This document shows, piece after piece, positions 8,638 through 16,163 of a stretch of DNA of 35,379 nt. Position 1 is the stretch's first letter. Each line of letters opens with the position of its first letter. The stretch is from assembly GCA_017509205.1 (NCBI GenBank), contig JAFWQF010000043.1, positions 1-35,379 of the forward strand, read 5' to 3'. Below the pieces are notes generated by a model. It saw only the letters and a program-made list of their open reading frames with translations. It made no database searches and was not told the DNA's origin. The translations under genes were made by a program, and so were the position numbers. Origin of the DNA: Clostridiales bacterium (GTDB lineage: Bacteria > Bacillota > Clostridia > Saccharofermentanales > Saccharofermentanaceae).

Positions 8638-11085
8638 TTACGGCTTTTTGAGTCCTGCTGAATTAGCCAGCATGTTCTTTCTCATACCATCGAAATCAAC
8701 GGTTACGAGAGCGTCTCCTCCGACTTCCTCGACCTTGAGCACAACGCCGTCGCCAAATCTCGGATGTACTACCTTCATGCCTTCCTTAAGCTGACCTGCC
8801 TTGAGAGCACCCGGATCGCTTGCAGCCTTCTTCTGGCTCTCCTTCTTCTTGTCGAACGATGAAGAAAGTGCGGAAGCAATGGACTTGCGTGAAGATTCGC
8901 GTTCCGGCGTGACTTCGGTCTTCTCCGGCTTTGCCCTGTTGGAACCCATTACATACAAAAGCTGCGGATCGATCTCCTTGATGAATCTGGAAGGCCTGTT
9001 GCAGCTGGTCTGACCGAAGAGCATTCTCTGCCTCGTAAGCACGATGAACATGTCTCTCTTGGCTCTGGTAATAGCAACATACATGAGCCTTCGCTCTTCT
9101 TCGGTATCGTCCTCGCTCTGGATGGATCTGTAGCTCGGGAATACGCCCTCCTCGGAACCTATAAGGAAGACCGCTCCAAACTCCAGGCCCTTCGCGCTGT
9201 GTATGGTCATGAGCTTGACGAAATCATCGTTTTCATCGTAGGAATCACCTTCGGTAAACAGCGATGCATTCTCAAGATAGAGTCCAAGGATGCCCTCGGT
9301 GGTATCGCTTGTCGCCGTATCGAAGAAGAAATCATCGTCGATCTCAACGGGAGCGTCACCGTCATCACTGCCACTGTCTATCTCGATCGAATTCATGTCG
9401 ATCGCCTCAGCCCTGTGTGCCTTGTCATACTCGGCAGCTTCAGACAAAAGCTCCTTCAGGTTCTCGACCCTGTCGATGACTTCGCCCTTCTTCTCGCGTT
9501 CTGCGATTACGGAATCGATGATCCCCGATTCGTTCTCGACATAGTCAACGAAGGCAGCAAAATCCTTCTCGTTCTTGAGGAGCTCTCCGCGCATCTCATC
9601 GATCAGTTCGGTAAACGGAATGAGCTTTCCCGCGGCTCTGATGAGATCCGGATAATTGCGGCAGTTAACCGCAACTTCAAACATGCTTATTCCCTCGTCC
9701 ATGGCGATCTGCCTGATCTTCTCGATCGTCTGGTCGCCGATGCCTCTCTTGGGAACGTTGATTATGCGCTCAAACGCAATGTTGTCGCCGTTATCGTAGA
9801 TCAGCTTTAAGTAAGACAGTGTGTCCTTGATCTCGCGTCTGTCGTAGAACCTCATGCCTCCGTATACCCTGAACGGTATGCCCATGTTGTGCAGTGAAGT
9901 TTCTATGTTACGCGACAGCGCGTTCATCCTGTAGAGAACCGCGCAGTCTGAGAATTTGAACTTGCCCTTATCGACCATCATCTTGATGGTCTTCGCAACG
10001 AAAGAAGCCTCGCCCTGGCTGTCGTCGGAAAGCATTACAACGACCTTGTCGCCGGCTTCACCGCCTGTCCTGAGAGTCTTGGTCTTGCGCTTCCTGTTGT
10101 GCGCGATAACGCAGTTTGCGGCATTAAGGATGTTAGCCGTAGAGCGGTAGTTCTGCTCGAGCTTTATGACCTTTGCTCCGGGGAAATCCTTCTCAAAGCT
10201 TAAGATGAGCCTTACGTCAGCGCCTCGGAAAGAATAGATGGACTGGTCGTCGTCGCCTACGACGCATATGTTGCGGTAGCCGCCTGCAAGGAGCATTACC
10301 GCCTTGTACTGCGGCATATTGGTGTCCTGATACTCGTCGACCATTATGTATCTGAACTTGGATCTGTACTGCTCGCAGACCTCAGGATTGTTGGCAAGGA
10401 GCTTTACCATGTTGACGAGGATGTCATCGAAATCCATCGCGTTATTGGCGATCAGCTTATCGGAATATCTCTTGTAGACTCTGGCAACAACAGCTCCGAA
10501 AGGAGACTTGCCTTCGAGCATCTCATATTCCTCAATGCTCTGAAGTTTGTTCTTGGCGCATGAAATAGCCATGAGAACAGACTTGGGCTTATGCTGGCTG
10601 TCGGGGATATCAAGCTCTTTCATGGAATCCCTGACAAGCTTTAACTGGTCATCGGAATCGATTATAGAGAAGTTCTTGTCGTATCCGAGAAGATCCGCGT
10701 GACGCCTTAAGATCCTGGCAAATATGCTGTGAAAAGTACCGCACCAGATGAACTTGGCACTGTCGCCGACGAGGGCCGTGATCCTCTCGCGCATCTCGTT
10801 TGCGGCCTTGTTGGTAAACGTAATGGCAAGGATCGATGAAGGCGCTGCACCAACATGCCTCATGAGATAGGCGATGCGGTAAGTGATGACTCTGGTCTTG
10901 CCGGAGCCTGCGCCCGCGAGTATGAGAACGGGACCTTCAGTCTGGGTCACCGCTTCGCGCTGCTCATCATTTAATCCGTCGAGCAGGTCACTGCAGTCAG
11001 GCGAAACAGAAGGAGCCTGCTCCGTCTGCCCGTATATCTCTTCAAGCTCGTCAAAAAAGCTGCGGCTGTTCTCGTTATCTTCCAA
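8638..11085 (-). CDS. pcrA: UvrD/PcrA-family ATP-dependent DNA helicase
   Basis: An 815-residue superfamily 1A 3'-5' helicase for repair and clearing of replication forks. Motifs in order: Q-motif region LNDEQREAV, Walker A ILAGAGSGKTRVI (Gly-Lys-Thr near residues 62-64), TFTNKAANEMRERI, Walker B VDEYQDTN, VVGDDDQSIYSFRGAD, the TIHSAKGLEF motif V, and LMYVAITRAK motif VI. The C-terminus (VVHPRFGDGVV) is the Tudor-like RNA polymerase-binding domain usual in PcrA. A short acidic insert (about residues 568-600, EIDSGSDDGDAPVEIDDD) sits in the 2B region. The start appears to be TTG at 11085: the nearby ATG is out of frame, and the P-loop lies ~55 residues downstream as in relatives. It heads the long minus-strand run. 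Confidence 0.95.
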   Translation of the reverse strand: MEDNENSRSFFDELEEIYGQTEQAPSVSPDCSDLLDGLNDEQREAVTQTEGPVLILAGAGSGKTRVITYRIAYLMRHVGAAPSSILAITFTNKAANEMRERITALVGDSAKFIWCGTFHSIFARILRRHADLLGYDKNFSIIDSDDQLKLVRDSMKELDIPDSQHKPKSVLMAISCAKNKLQSIEEYEMLEGKSPFGAVVARVYKRYSDKLIANNAMDFDDILVNMVKLLANNPEVCEQYRSKFRYIMVDEYQDTNMPQYKAVMLLAGGYRNICVVGDDDQSIYSFRGADVRLILSFEKDFPGAKVIKLEQNYRSTANILNAANCVIAHNRKRKTKTLRTGGEAGDKVVVMLSDDSQGEASFVAKTIKMMVDKGKFKFSDCAVLYRMNALSRNIETSLHNMGIPFRVYGGMRFYDRREIKDTLSYLKLIYDNGDNIAFERIINVPKRGIGDQTIEKIRQIAMDEGISMFEVAVNCRNYPDLIRAAGKLIPFTELIDEMRGELLKNEKDFAAFVDYVENESGIIDSVIAEREKKGEVIDRVENLKELLSEAAEYDKAHRAEAIDMNSIEIDSGSDDGDAPVEIDDDFFFDTATSDTTEGILGLYLENASLFTEGDSYDENDDFVKLMTIHSAKGLEFGAVFLIGSEEGVFPSYRSIQSEDDTEEERRLMYVAITRAKRDMFIVLTRQRMLFGQTSCNRPSRFIKEIDPQLLYVMGSNRAKPEKTEVTPERESSRKSIASALSSSFDKKKESQKKAASDPGALKAGQLKEGMKVVHPRFGDGVVLKVEEVGGDALVTVDFDGMRKNMLANSAGLKKP

Positions 11086-11119
11086 AGCGTCATCCCGCCT
11101 TCTAATTTATCGTCACAAC

Positions 11120-11125
11120 ATTATA
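11120..11125 (-). promoter_or_regulatory. Candidate pcrA promoter -10
   Basis: The minus strand reads TATAAT (in TGTTATAATG) about 35 bases before the TTG start of pcrA, in the 78-bp gap after the barstar gene. No good -35 hexamer is visible at 16-18 bp. The gap has no clear terminator for the barnase-barstar operon, so some read-through into pcrA is possible. Confidence 0.45.
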
Positions 11126-11163
11126 ACAGTAAAGTAAGAAGAATATGGGGACATAAATCGGAC

Positions 11164-11439
11164 TTATTCCTCGAAAACCACCCTAAGGAGCCCTTCGTTC
11201 TCTTCCGCTGCCGCCGCGCACATCCGTCTTAGTTTCTGCATGTATTTGCCCATAGTAGTCTCAGGGACTGACGCTGAAGAAAAAACTATTATCCATCCTT
11301 CGCATTGCTCAGTCAGGACATCGTGAAGCGCATCAAGATTTGCCCCGTAGTAGTCAGGGACCGGAATGGTCTGCGCGATCTTCTGATGAAGCTCGTCCGG
11401 TGAATATACGTCTTTCAGATCTATAACAAATTCAGTCAT
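11164..11439 (-). CDS. Barstar-family ribonuclease inhibitor
   Basis: A 91-residue intracellular protein that should bind and block the barnase-like enzyme encoded just upstream. The segment VPDYYGANLDALHDVLTE matches barstar's inhibitory helix region: the Tyr of YYG, the Asp of NLDAL and the Asp of LHDVL correspond to the barnase-contacting Tyr29, Asp35 and Asp39; the usual Trp38 is His here. I place the start at the ATG at 11439, preceded by GGGGAGGG and overlapping the barnase stop as ATGA; a longer in-frame reading upstream lies inside the barnase gene and is a shadow. The overlap guarantees coupled synthesis of the inhibitor. No terminator is seen after it. Confidence 0.92.
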   Translation of the reverse strand: MTEFVIDLKDVYSPDELHQKIAQTIPVPDYYGANLDALHDVLTEQCEGWIIVFSSASVPETTMGKYMQKLRRMCAAAAEENEGLLRVVFEE

Positions 11440-12029
11440 TTCTGTCCCTCCCCGTACATCAGGGTGAAAGTCTTGTAATGGTCCTTGGTGTAATATATCA
11501 GTCCGTCGTTGGAGAAGACTATTCTTTTCGCGCCCCTGGAAGACTTCCCGAGCGTATCGATGTCGCATTCGGTGTAGCTTCTCCCCTTCTTCTCCGGCAG
11601 CAGGCCTTCGTAATTGCCGTAACGGTCGCCGCCTATGCATTTCCCGGGTGCGTAATCCTCGAGGGAACCGCCGCTCCAGCCGAGTGATCTGGCTTCCTTC
11701 TTGGTTATGTAATTCGGCGGCAGTTTATTGTAAGTGTGGATATACAAGGCAACGTCTTTTGCACTGTCATAAGTCCCGTTTTCATCGACAGAAGCCTTTT
11801 GGTCAGTCTTCTCCGTCGATCGGGAAGTATCTTCTGCAGTTTCCTTAGTTGTCCCGGAGGCCTTGTTCGTCACGGAAGCAGTAGTCTGCGTGACAGCCGT
11901 AGCCGTTACGGTCGAGCCGGCCGGGACCTTGCGTCTGATGCATCCGGTCATCAGCGAAAGCGTCACGGCGCAGATCACCATGAAAAGTGCGATGATCTTT
12001 CCGGTCTTTTTACTCAGATGTCCATACAT
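11436..12029 (-). CDS. Barnase-family ribonuclease, predicted lipoprotein
   Basis: A 197-residue protein with an N-terminal hydrophobic stretch ending in the lipobox LMTGC (Cys30), a Thr/Ser/Ala-rich linker (~35-85), and a C-terminal barnase-type RNase domain (~88-197). Aligning by eye to barnase gives the catalytic base Glu154 (YTECDIDT), Arg165/Arg169 (SSRGAKRIVFS) and the general acid His184 (TKDHYKTF), so the active site looks complete. LPPNYITKKEARSLGW also matches the family. Barnase itself is secreted free; here the lipobox predicts attachment to the outer face of the membrane. The partner barstar gene overlaps by 4 bp. Promoter elements lie immediately upstream, and AGAGGA sits seven bases before the ATG. 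Possible roles are RNA scavenging or contact/competition toxicity; the sequence does not decide. Confidence 0.92.
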   Translation of the reverse strand: MYGHLSKKTGKIIALFMVICAVTLSLMTGCIRRKVPAGSTVTATAVTQTTASVTNKASGTTKETAEDTSRSTEKTDQKASVDENGTYDSAKDVALYIHTYNKLPPNYITKKEARSLGWSGGSLEDYAPGKCIGGDRYGNYEGLLPEKKGRSYTECDIDTLGKSSRGAKRIVFSNDGLIYYTKDHYKTFTLMYGEGQK

Positions 12030-12063
12030 TGGCTTATCCTCTCTCCTCTATTCCGTTAGTGAG

Positions 12064-12091
12064 ATTTTAGCACGGGTTTATATTTGGTCAA
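12064..12091 (-). promoter_or_regulatory. Sigma-70-type promoter for the barnase-barstar operon
   Basis: On the minus strand TTGACC (12086-12091) and TAAAAT (12064-12069) are separated by 16 bases. This would start transcription near 12057, leaving a leader of about 28 bases with a Shine-Dalgarno sequence. The -35 lies about 10 bases from the REP-like hairpin at 12100. Confidence 0.7.
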
Positions 12092-12097
12092 ACAACA

Positions 12098-12258
12098 GGG
12101 GGACGGACCAGTTTTGTCCCGGCAAGAAAAAGAGAATGTCTCGAATTGCTCGAAAACCTGCTCTACTGCAGAGACGGTTTGCTGGATTTTTCATTGTTCA
12201 AGTGGACGTTAAGACTGTCAGATTGCTGACGCAAAAATATAGGAGCTGCCCCATTTGA
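12098..12258 (+). mobile_element. Probable relic of a REP-type hairpin and REP-associated transposase start
   Basis: A G-run and GGGAC (12100-12104) pair with GTCCC (12116-12120), with the intervening GGACCAGTTTT forming the loop. Sixteen bases later an ATG (12136) opens MSRIARK, which resembles the N-terminus of REP-associated Y1 transposases (family members commonly begin M-[PAS]-R-[IL]-A-R-K). The similarity stops after about seven residues and the frame closes at 12258 after 40 codons, inside the ackA terminator. No HUH motif or catalytic Tyr is present. I read this as a decayed insertion or internal deletion. The hairpin-plus-transposase-start arrangement is what supports the call; the matched length is short, so confidence is limited. 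Confidence 0.45.
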
Positions 12259-12268
12259 GGCAGCTCCT
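12233..12268 (-). terminator. Rho-independent terminator of pta-ackA
   Basis: A 10-bp perfect stem, AGGAGCTGCC (12241-12250) with GGCAGCTCCT (12259-12268), and an 8-base loop. Read on the minus strand it is followed by ATATTTTTGC, a fair U-tract. It lies about 27 bp past the ackA stop. Confidence 0.88.
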
Positions 12269-12294
12269 TACATAATCTCTTTTGAATATACGAA

Positions 12295-13494
12295 TTACTT
12301 TCTTACAAGAGCCTCTGTCTCCTGTGCGATAGCGAGCTCTTCGTTTGTAGGGATTACGCAGACCGTAACCTTTGAAGAAGGCTTGGAGATGATGGCTTCC
12401 TTACCGCGGAGACCTGTGTTAACGGAATCGTCGAACTCAACGCCCATGAACTCAAGTCCTTCGCACATAGCCTTTCTTATGTGATCTGTGTTCTCGCCGA
12501 TGCCTGCCGTGAAGACGATAACGTCAACACCGCCCATTGCTGCTGCGTAAGAACCGATGATCTTCTTGCCCTGGTAAGCGAACATGTCGAGAGCAAGTCT
12601 TGCTCTGTCGTTGCCTTCGTTTGCTGCCTTCTCGAGATCTCTGAAGTCGGAAGAAACGCCGGAAACGCCCTGTACGCCGGACTGCTTGTTGAGAAGGTTG
12701 TCGATCTCGTCAGGTGTGAGTCTCTCGTTCTTCATGAGGAAAGGAACGATTGCGGGATCGATGTCACCTGTTCTTGTACCCATGCAGATGCCTGCGAGAG
12801 GTGTAAGACCCATTGATGTATCCTGGCACTTGCCGTCCTTAACAGCTGCGAAGGAAGAACCGTTGCCAAGGTGGCATGTGATGATGCGGAGATCCTCATA
12901 CTTCTTGCCGAGGAAATCAGCAACCCTATGGCTTACATAACGGTGAGATGTTCCGTGGAAACCGTAACGGCGGATGTCGTACTTCTCGGAGATCTCATAA
13001 GGAAGAGCATATGTGTAAGCCTTTGCGGGCATTGTCTGATGGAATGCTGTATCGAAAACTGCAACCTGGGGTGTGCCTGCGGGAAGAACGTCCTCGCATG
13101 CCTCGATACCGATAAGGTTTGCGGGATTGTGGAGAGGTCCCAGAGGGAAGCACTCCCTGATGACTCTCTTAACGTCGTCGTTAACGATGACTGAAGCGCT
13201 GTAGAACTTACCGCCGTGGAGTACTCTGTGGCCTACTGCAGCGATCTCGGAAACGTCAGCGATTACGCCGTGATCCTTGTCAACGAGAGCGTCGAGGATC
13301 ATCTGAACGGCTACCTTGTGGTCAGGCATGGGTTCTGTTGAAATGAACTCATCCTTGCCTGCCGGCTTATATGTGAGTTTGCCGTCGATACCGATTCTCT
13401 CAGCGTTACCCTTAGCGAGGACAGCGCCTGTATCGATGTCGAAAAGCTGGAACTTTGCGGAAGAACTACCGCAGTTGATGACTAAAATCTTCAT
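12295..13494 (-). CDS. ackA: Acetate kinase
   Basis: Converts acetyl phosphate and ADP to acetate and ATP, the energy-yielding last step of acetate fermentation in the cytoplasm. The 399-residue product has the ASKHA-fold signatures: KILVINCGSSSAKFQLFD at the start, VGHRVLHGG, FDTAFHQTMP (catalytic-region Asp/His), YGFHGTSHRYV, CHLGNGSS, TRTGDIDP and FTAGIGEN. Length is standard. It follows pta by 42 bp with AGGAG near its ATG, and ends in a strong terminator. The region uses a narrow set of preferred codons, which suggests high expression. Confidence 0.97.
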   Translation of the reverse strand: MKILVINCGSSSAKFQLFDIDTGAVLAKGNAERIGIDGKLTYKPAGKDEFISTEPMPDHKVAVQMILDALVDKDHGVIADVSEIAAVGHRVLHGGKFYSASVIVNDDVKRVIRECFPLGPLHNPANLIGIEACEDVLPAGTPQVAVFDTAFHQTMPAKAYTYALPYEISEKYDIRRYGFHGTSHRYVSHRVADFLGKKYEDLRIITCHLGNGSSFAAVKDGKCQDTSMGLTPLAGICMGTRTGDIDPAIVPFLMKNERLTPDEIDNLLNKQSGVQGVSGVSSDFRDLEKAANEGNDRARLALDMFAYQGKKIIGSYAAAMGGVDVIVFTAGIGENTDHIRKAMCEGLEFMGVEFDDSVNTGLRGKEAIISKPSSKVTVCVIPTNEELAIAQETEALVRK

Positions 13495-13536
13495 TAGACT
13501 TTTCTCCTGTCTTTAATGTTGCTTATCTGTCAGCTC

Positions 13537-14628
13537 TTAAGCCTGTGCAGCCTGAGCCTGAACTGCTGTAATAGCTACCGTTCCTACGATGTCATCAGCG
13601 TTGCAGCCTCTGGAAAGATCGTTAACGGGAAGTGCGAGGCCCTGGAGAACAGGTCCGTATGCAGGAGCCTTAGCAAGTCTCTGAACGAGCTTGTAACCGA
13701 TGTTGCCTGCTTCGAGTGAAGGGAAAACGAGTGTGTTTGCGTGGCCTGCAACCGGAGAACCGGGTGCCTTGAGCTGGCCGACTTCCTCAACGAGAGCTGC
13801 GTCGAGCTGGAGCTCACCGTCAACTACGAGGTCAGGATACTTCTCCTTTGCGATCTTGACTGCTTCAGCAACCTTTGTAACGTCATCGTGCTTTGCAGAA
13901 CCGTAAGAAGAATATGAGAGCATAGCGACCTTTGCAGGTGCGCCGATGAACTGCTCGAAAGACTCAGCGGAGAGCTTTGCGATCTCAGCGAGCTTGTTGG
14001 AATCAACGTCTGTGTTAACTGCGCAGTCAGCGAAGATGAACAGACCGTGCTCACCGAGGTCGCAGTTAGGTACGTCGAGAAGGAAGAAGCCTGAAACGGA
14101 AGAAATGCCCGGCTTCATCTTGAGGAGCTGGAGAGCGGGACGGATGGTGTTGCCTGTTGAGTGGCAAGCGCCTGAAACAGCGCCGTCAGCGTCACCGCAC
14201 TTGCACATGAGGCATGCATAGTACATATAGTCAGACTCCATCTGAGCCTGTGCCTTTTCGGGTGTGATGCCCTTCTTCTGTGCATCAGCGATGGCAGCAG
14301 CTGTCTCTTCCTCGGAAAGGCCCTTCTTCTCAGCCTTCTTCTTTGCTGCAGCTACCATTGTGTCAACGCCGCGGAGTTCGATGAACTTATCGATGTACTT
14401 CTGCTTGTTGGGATCTGTGAAAGGATCTACGATGGTAGCTCCTGTGATATCGTAACCTTCAGAGTTCTTTGCGATCTCCTCGGGTGTGCCGATAATGATC
14501 AGATTAGCCATGTCAGCCTTGAGGATCTTCTCTGCAGCCTCAAATGTTCTCTTGTCCATGGACTCGGGAAGAACGATAGTCTTTTTGTCAGCTTTTGCTC
14601 TGGCAATGATGTCATCGATAAATGCCAT
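13537..14628 (-). CDS. pta: Phosphate acetyltransferase
   Basis: Transfers acetyl between CoA and phosphate, giving acetyl phosphate for AckA. The 363-residue product is the short, single-domain class without the N-terminal DRTGG extension. Landmarks: KKTIVLPESMDKRTFEAA, the ANLIIIGTPEEI segment, DADGAVSGACHSTGNTIRPALQ, FIFADCAVNTDVDS, ALVEEVGQLKAPGSPVAGHANTLVFP-type core, and NIGYKLVQRL. A small insertion around AKKKAEKKGLSEEE and MESDYMYYACLMCKCG makes it slightly longer than the usual ~330 residues. AAAGGAG precedes the ATG by about nine bases and a near-consensus promoter lies upstream. It forms a two-gene operon with ackA. Confidence 0.96.
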   Translation of the reverse strand: MAFIDDIIARAKADKKTIVLPESMDKRTFEAAEKILKADMANLIIIGTPEEIAKNSEGYDITGATIVDPFTDPNKQKYIDKFIELRGVDTMVAAAKKKAEKKGLSEEETAAAIADAQKKGITPEKAQAQMESDYMYYACLMCKCGDADGAVSGACHSTGNTIRPALQLLKMKPGISSVSGFFLLDVPNCDLGEHGLFIFADCAVNTDVDSNKLAEIAKLSAESFEQFIGAPAKVAMLSYSSYGSAKHDDVTKVAEAVKIAKEKYPDLVVDGELQLDAALVEEVGQLKAPGSPVAGHANTLVFPSLEAGNIGYKLVQRLAKAPAYGPVLQGLALPVNDLSRGCNADDIVGTVAITAVQAQAAQA

Positions 14629-14670
14629 ATCTATTATCTCCTTTTGGGTATTATTAATATAACGCGTAAA

Positions 14671-14699
14671 AGTATACTCGTTATATGGGGGTTTTTCAA
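14671..14699 (-). promoter_or_regulatory. Sigma-70-type promoter of pta-ackA
   Basis: Minus-strand TTGAAA (14694-14699) and TATACT (14671-14676) with exactly 17 bases between. Transcription would begin near 14664, giving a leader of about 36 bases. The -35 sits right at the end of the preceding gene (stop at 14704), so the fermentation operon can be controlled independently. Confidence 0.75.
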
Positions 14700-14703
14700 T
14701 TCG

Positions 14704-16095
14704 TCAGACAGCTTTACGGACGCCCAGGTTATCAGAGGCGAAAAACGTGAATCTGCCGTCGCTTTCCCTGAATATCATGTAGATCGCAGGGCTCGAAGAT
14801 TTGGTGGCCACGCGGGTTCCGACGCTGTTGCATGCGGCCCTGTAAAGATCGCGGTCATCCATGTCATAGGCAAGCTCCATGACGCAGCTGTACTGCTTGT
14901 ATGCTTCGCCTCCGCCGTAATTGCCCGTTACGATGTAATAGCTGCTCCGGATGCGTCTTTCATTGACCAGCATGTTCTTGAGTTCATTGTATGATTCGTT
15001 GTCGAGTTCTTTCATTCTCGCAAGGTTTGCCATGACCATGACCGAATCGCCCACATCGACCGTTCCCGCACGGGATCCGGAATAGATGTAGTTGATGCCG
15101 TTTTCGGTCTTTTCGTAAGCATATGCGTAGAACGGAACTCCGTCACCGTCTTTGGCTTCCTTAACGATCTTCAAGGCTCTCTCATAAGCACCCTGGGCGA
15201 TAAGCCCGTTATTCTCGAGGTCATAGATCAGTGAAAGCCTGACGTTTGAGAGCTTGACGCCGACCACCTGCTTGAGGTTGACCGTAGTCTCCTCTCCGGT
15301 ACCCTGTCCGTCTTCGTTATTGTTGCCGTACACATCATCCAGGCTCGAGTTGCCGTCGGGATCAGCACCTTTTGGATTAGTCATTCTGTAGTAAAGCGAA
15401 TCCACATATCTCGCGACATCAAGATGCTCGGGCCTTACCGCTCCGGTCTCATCGAAGATCGAAGAGATCAGCATCTTTATCTCCTCGAAATCCCTGGTCG
15501 TTCCGTAAGCGCAGTAATAACGCAGATACGATTCGAGCCATGCGATGTTGTCTTCCATAGTCTTGATCTCTTTTTGCTCATCAGTGACATTCTCACCCGT
15601 AAAGCTATGGTACAGGCCGTTTCCTGAATTGAACCTGCTGACGATCCTGTTCTTAAGATTGCGGGCAGCGACGGCATCACCTGCTTCGACATAGCAGTCC
15701 AGAAGCCATGCCTGGTCTGAAAGATCGTAAACCTTTGAGCTTTCGGCAGGCTGGGTCACGAGCCTTCCGGCGATCATGTAGTAAGTCGGGATGAGGATGT
15801 CTTCACCGTCTTTGCCGAGCATGAGCTTTTTGGTGCGTCCCCATAGGTAACTGCTGATTATGTTGTTGTCGGCAGCGATCTGCTCCCACTCATAACCCGG
15901 TGAATCATGAGCCGTCAGAGCGATCTGGGCGGCATTGCCGAAAGTCCTGACGTAGAGAAGATAAGCGATGATACCTGAAATGGCGGCAATGGCAAGAAGA
16001 ACGGCAATGATCTTCTGCTTGAAGGTAAACCTTGCCAGAAACGGTACTTTATTTCCGCTTCCTGCCTCAATAAACCTCAAAGTACGACGTTTCAT
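14704..16095 (-). CDS. Membrane-anchored protein with possible alpha/alpha-barrel glycosidase-like domain
   Basis: A 463-residue protein with a cytoplasmic N-terminus of about 25 residues, one membrane helix (~29-49, IIAVLLAIAAISGIIAYLLY), and a large extracellular helical domain. Repeated helical-hairpin phrases (DLSDQAWLLDCYVEAGD, MEDNIAWLESYLRYYCAYGT, VGDSVMVMANLARM, YKQYSCVMELAYDMDD) resemble the six-hairpin glycosidase/GH8-like fold, but I cannot assign catalytic acids. An Asp/Asn/Gly-rich insert (~240-270, DPDGNSSLDDVYGNNNEDGQ) looks disordered. The gene stands alone: it is divergent from tmcAL and upstream of the pta promoter. A weak SD (CAGGT) precedes the ATG. The role, possibly in exopolysaccharide or wall-sugar processing, is inference only. 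Confidence 0.8.
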   Translation of the reverse strand: MKRRTLRFIEAGSGNKVPFLARFTFKQKIIAVLLAIAAISGIIAYLLYVRTFGNAAQIALTAHDSPGYEWEQIAADNNIISSYLWGRTKKLMLGKDGEDILIPTYYMIAGRLVTQPAESSKVYDLSDQAWLLDCYVEAGDAVAARNLKNRIVSRFNSGNGLYHSFTGENVTDEQKEIKTMEDNIAWLESYLRYYCAYGTTRDFEEIKMLISSIFDETGAVRPEHLDVARYVDSLYYRMTNPKGADPDGNSSLDDVYGNNNEDGQGTGEETTVNLKQVVGVKLSNVRLSLIYDLENNGLIAQGAYERALKIVKEAKDGDGVPFYAYAYEKTENGINYIYSGSRAGTVDVGDSVMVMANLARMKELDNESYNELKNMLVNERRIRSSYYIVTGNYGGGEAYKQYSCVMELAYDMDDRDLYRAACNSVGTRVATKSSSPAIYMIFRESDGRFTFFASDNLGVRKAV

Positions 16096-16118
16096 TGCAA
16101 CCTGCCTGCCTTATGAAA

Positions 16119-16140
16119 TATAATTATCAGATGAATTATA
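16119..16140. promoter_or_regulatory. Divergent -10 candidates between the hypothetical gene and tmcAL
   Basis: The 68-bp gap carries TATAAT on the plus strand (16119-16124), 39 bases before tmcAL, and TATAAT on the minus strand (16135-16140), 39 bases before the other gene. Neither has a convincing -35. The two would overlap and could compete. Confidence 0.4.
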
Positions 16141-16163
16141 ACAGAAGAGGGGCATAATCAACG

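Noticed and set aside
9199..9810. 203-codon open frame on the plus strand
   Set aside because: It lies fully antisense to the confidently identified pcrA gene, has no Shine-Dalgarno sequence, and encodes nothing recognisable.
11140..11162. Second REP-like element (GGGGACATAAATCGG) after the barstar gene
   Set aside because: The sequence shares only GGGGAC with the hairpin at 12100 and forms no good stem, so it is likely chance.
11440..11640. N-terminal extension of the barstar gene
   Set aside because: The extension lies inside the barnase gene in another frame; the strong Shine-Dalgarno sequence and ATGA overlap set the start at 11439.
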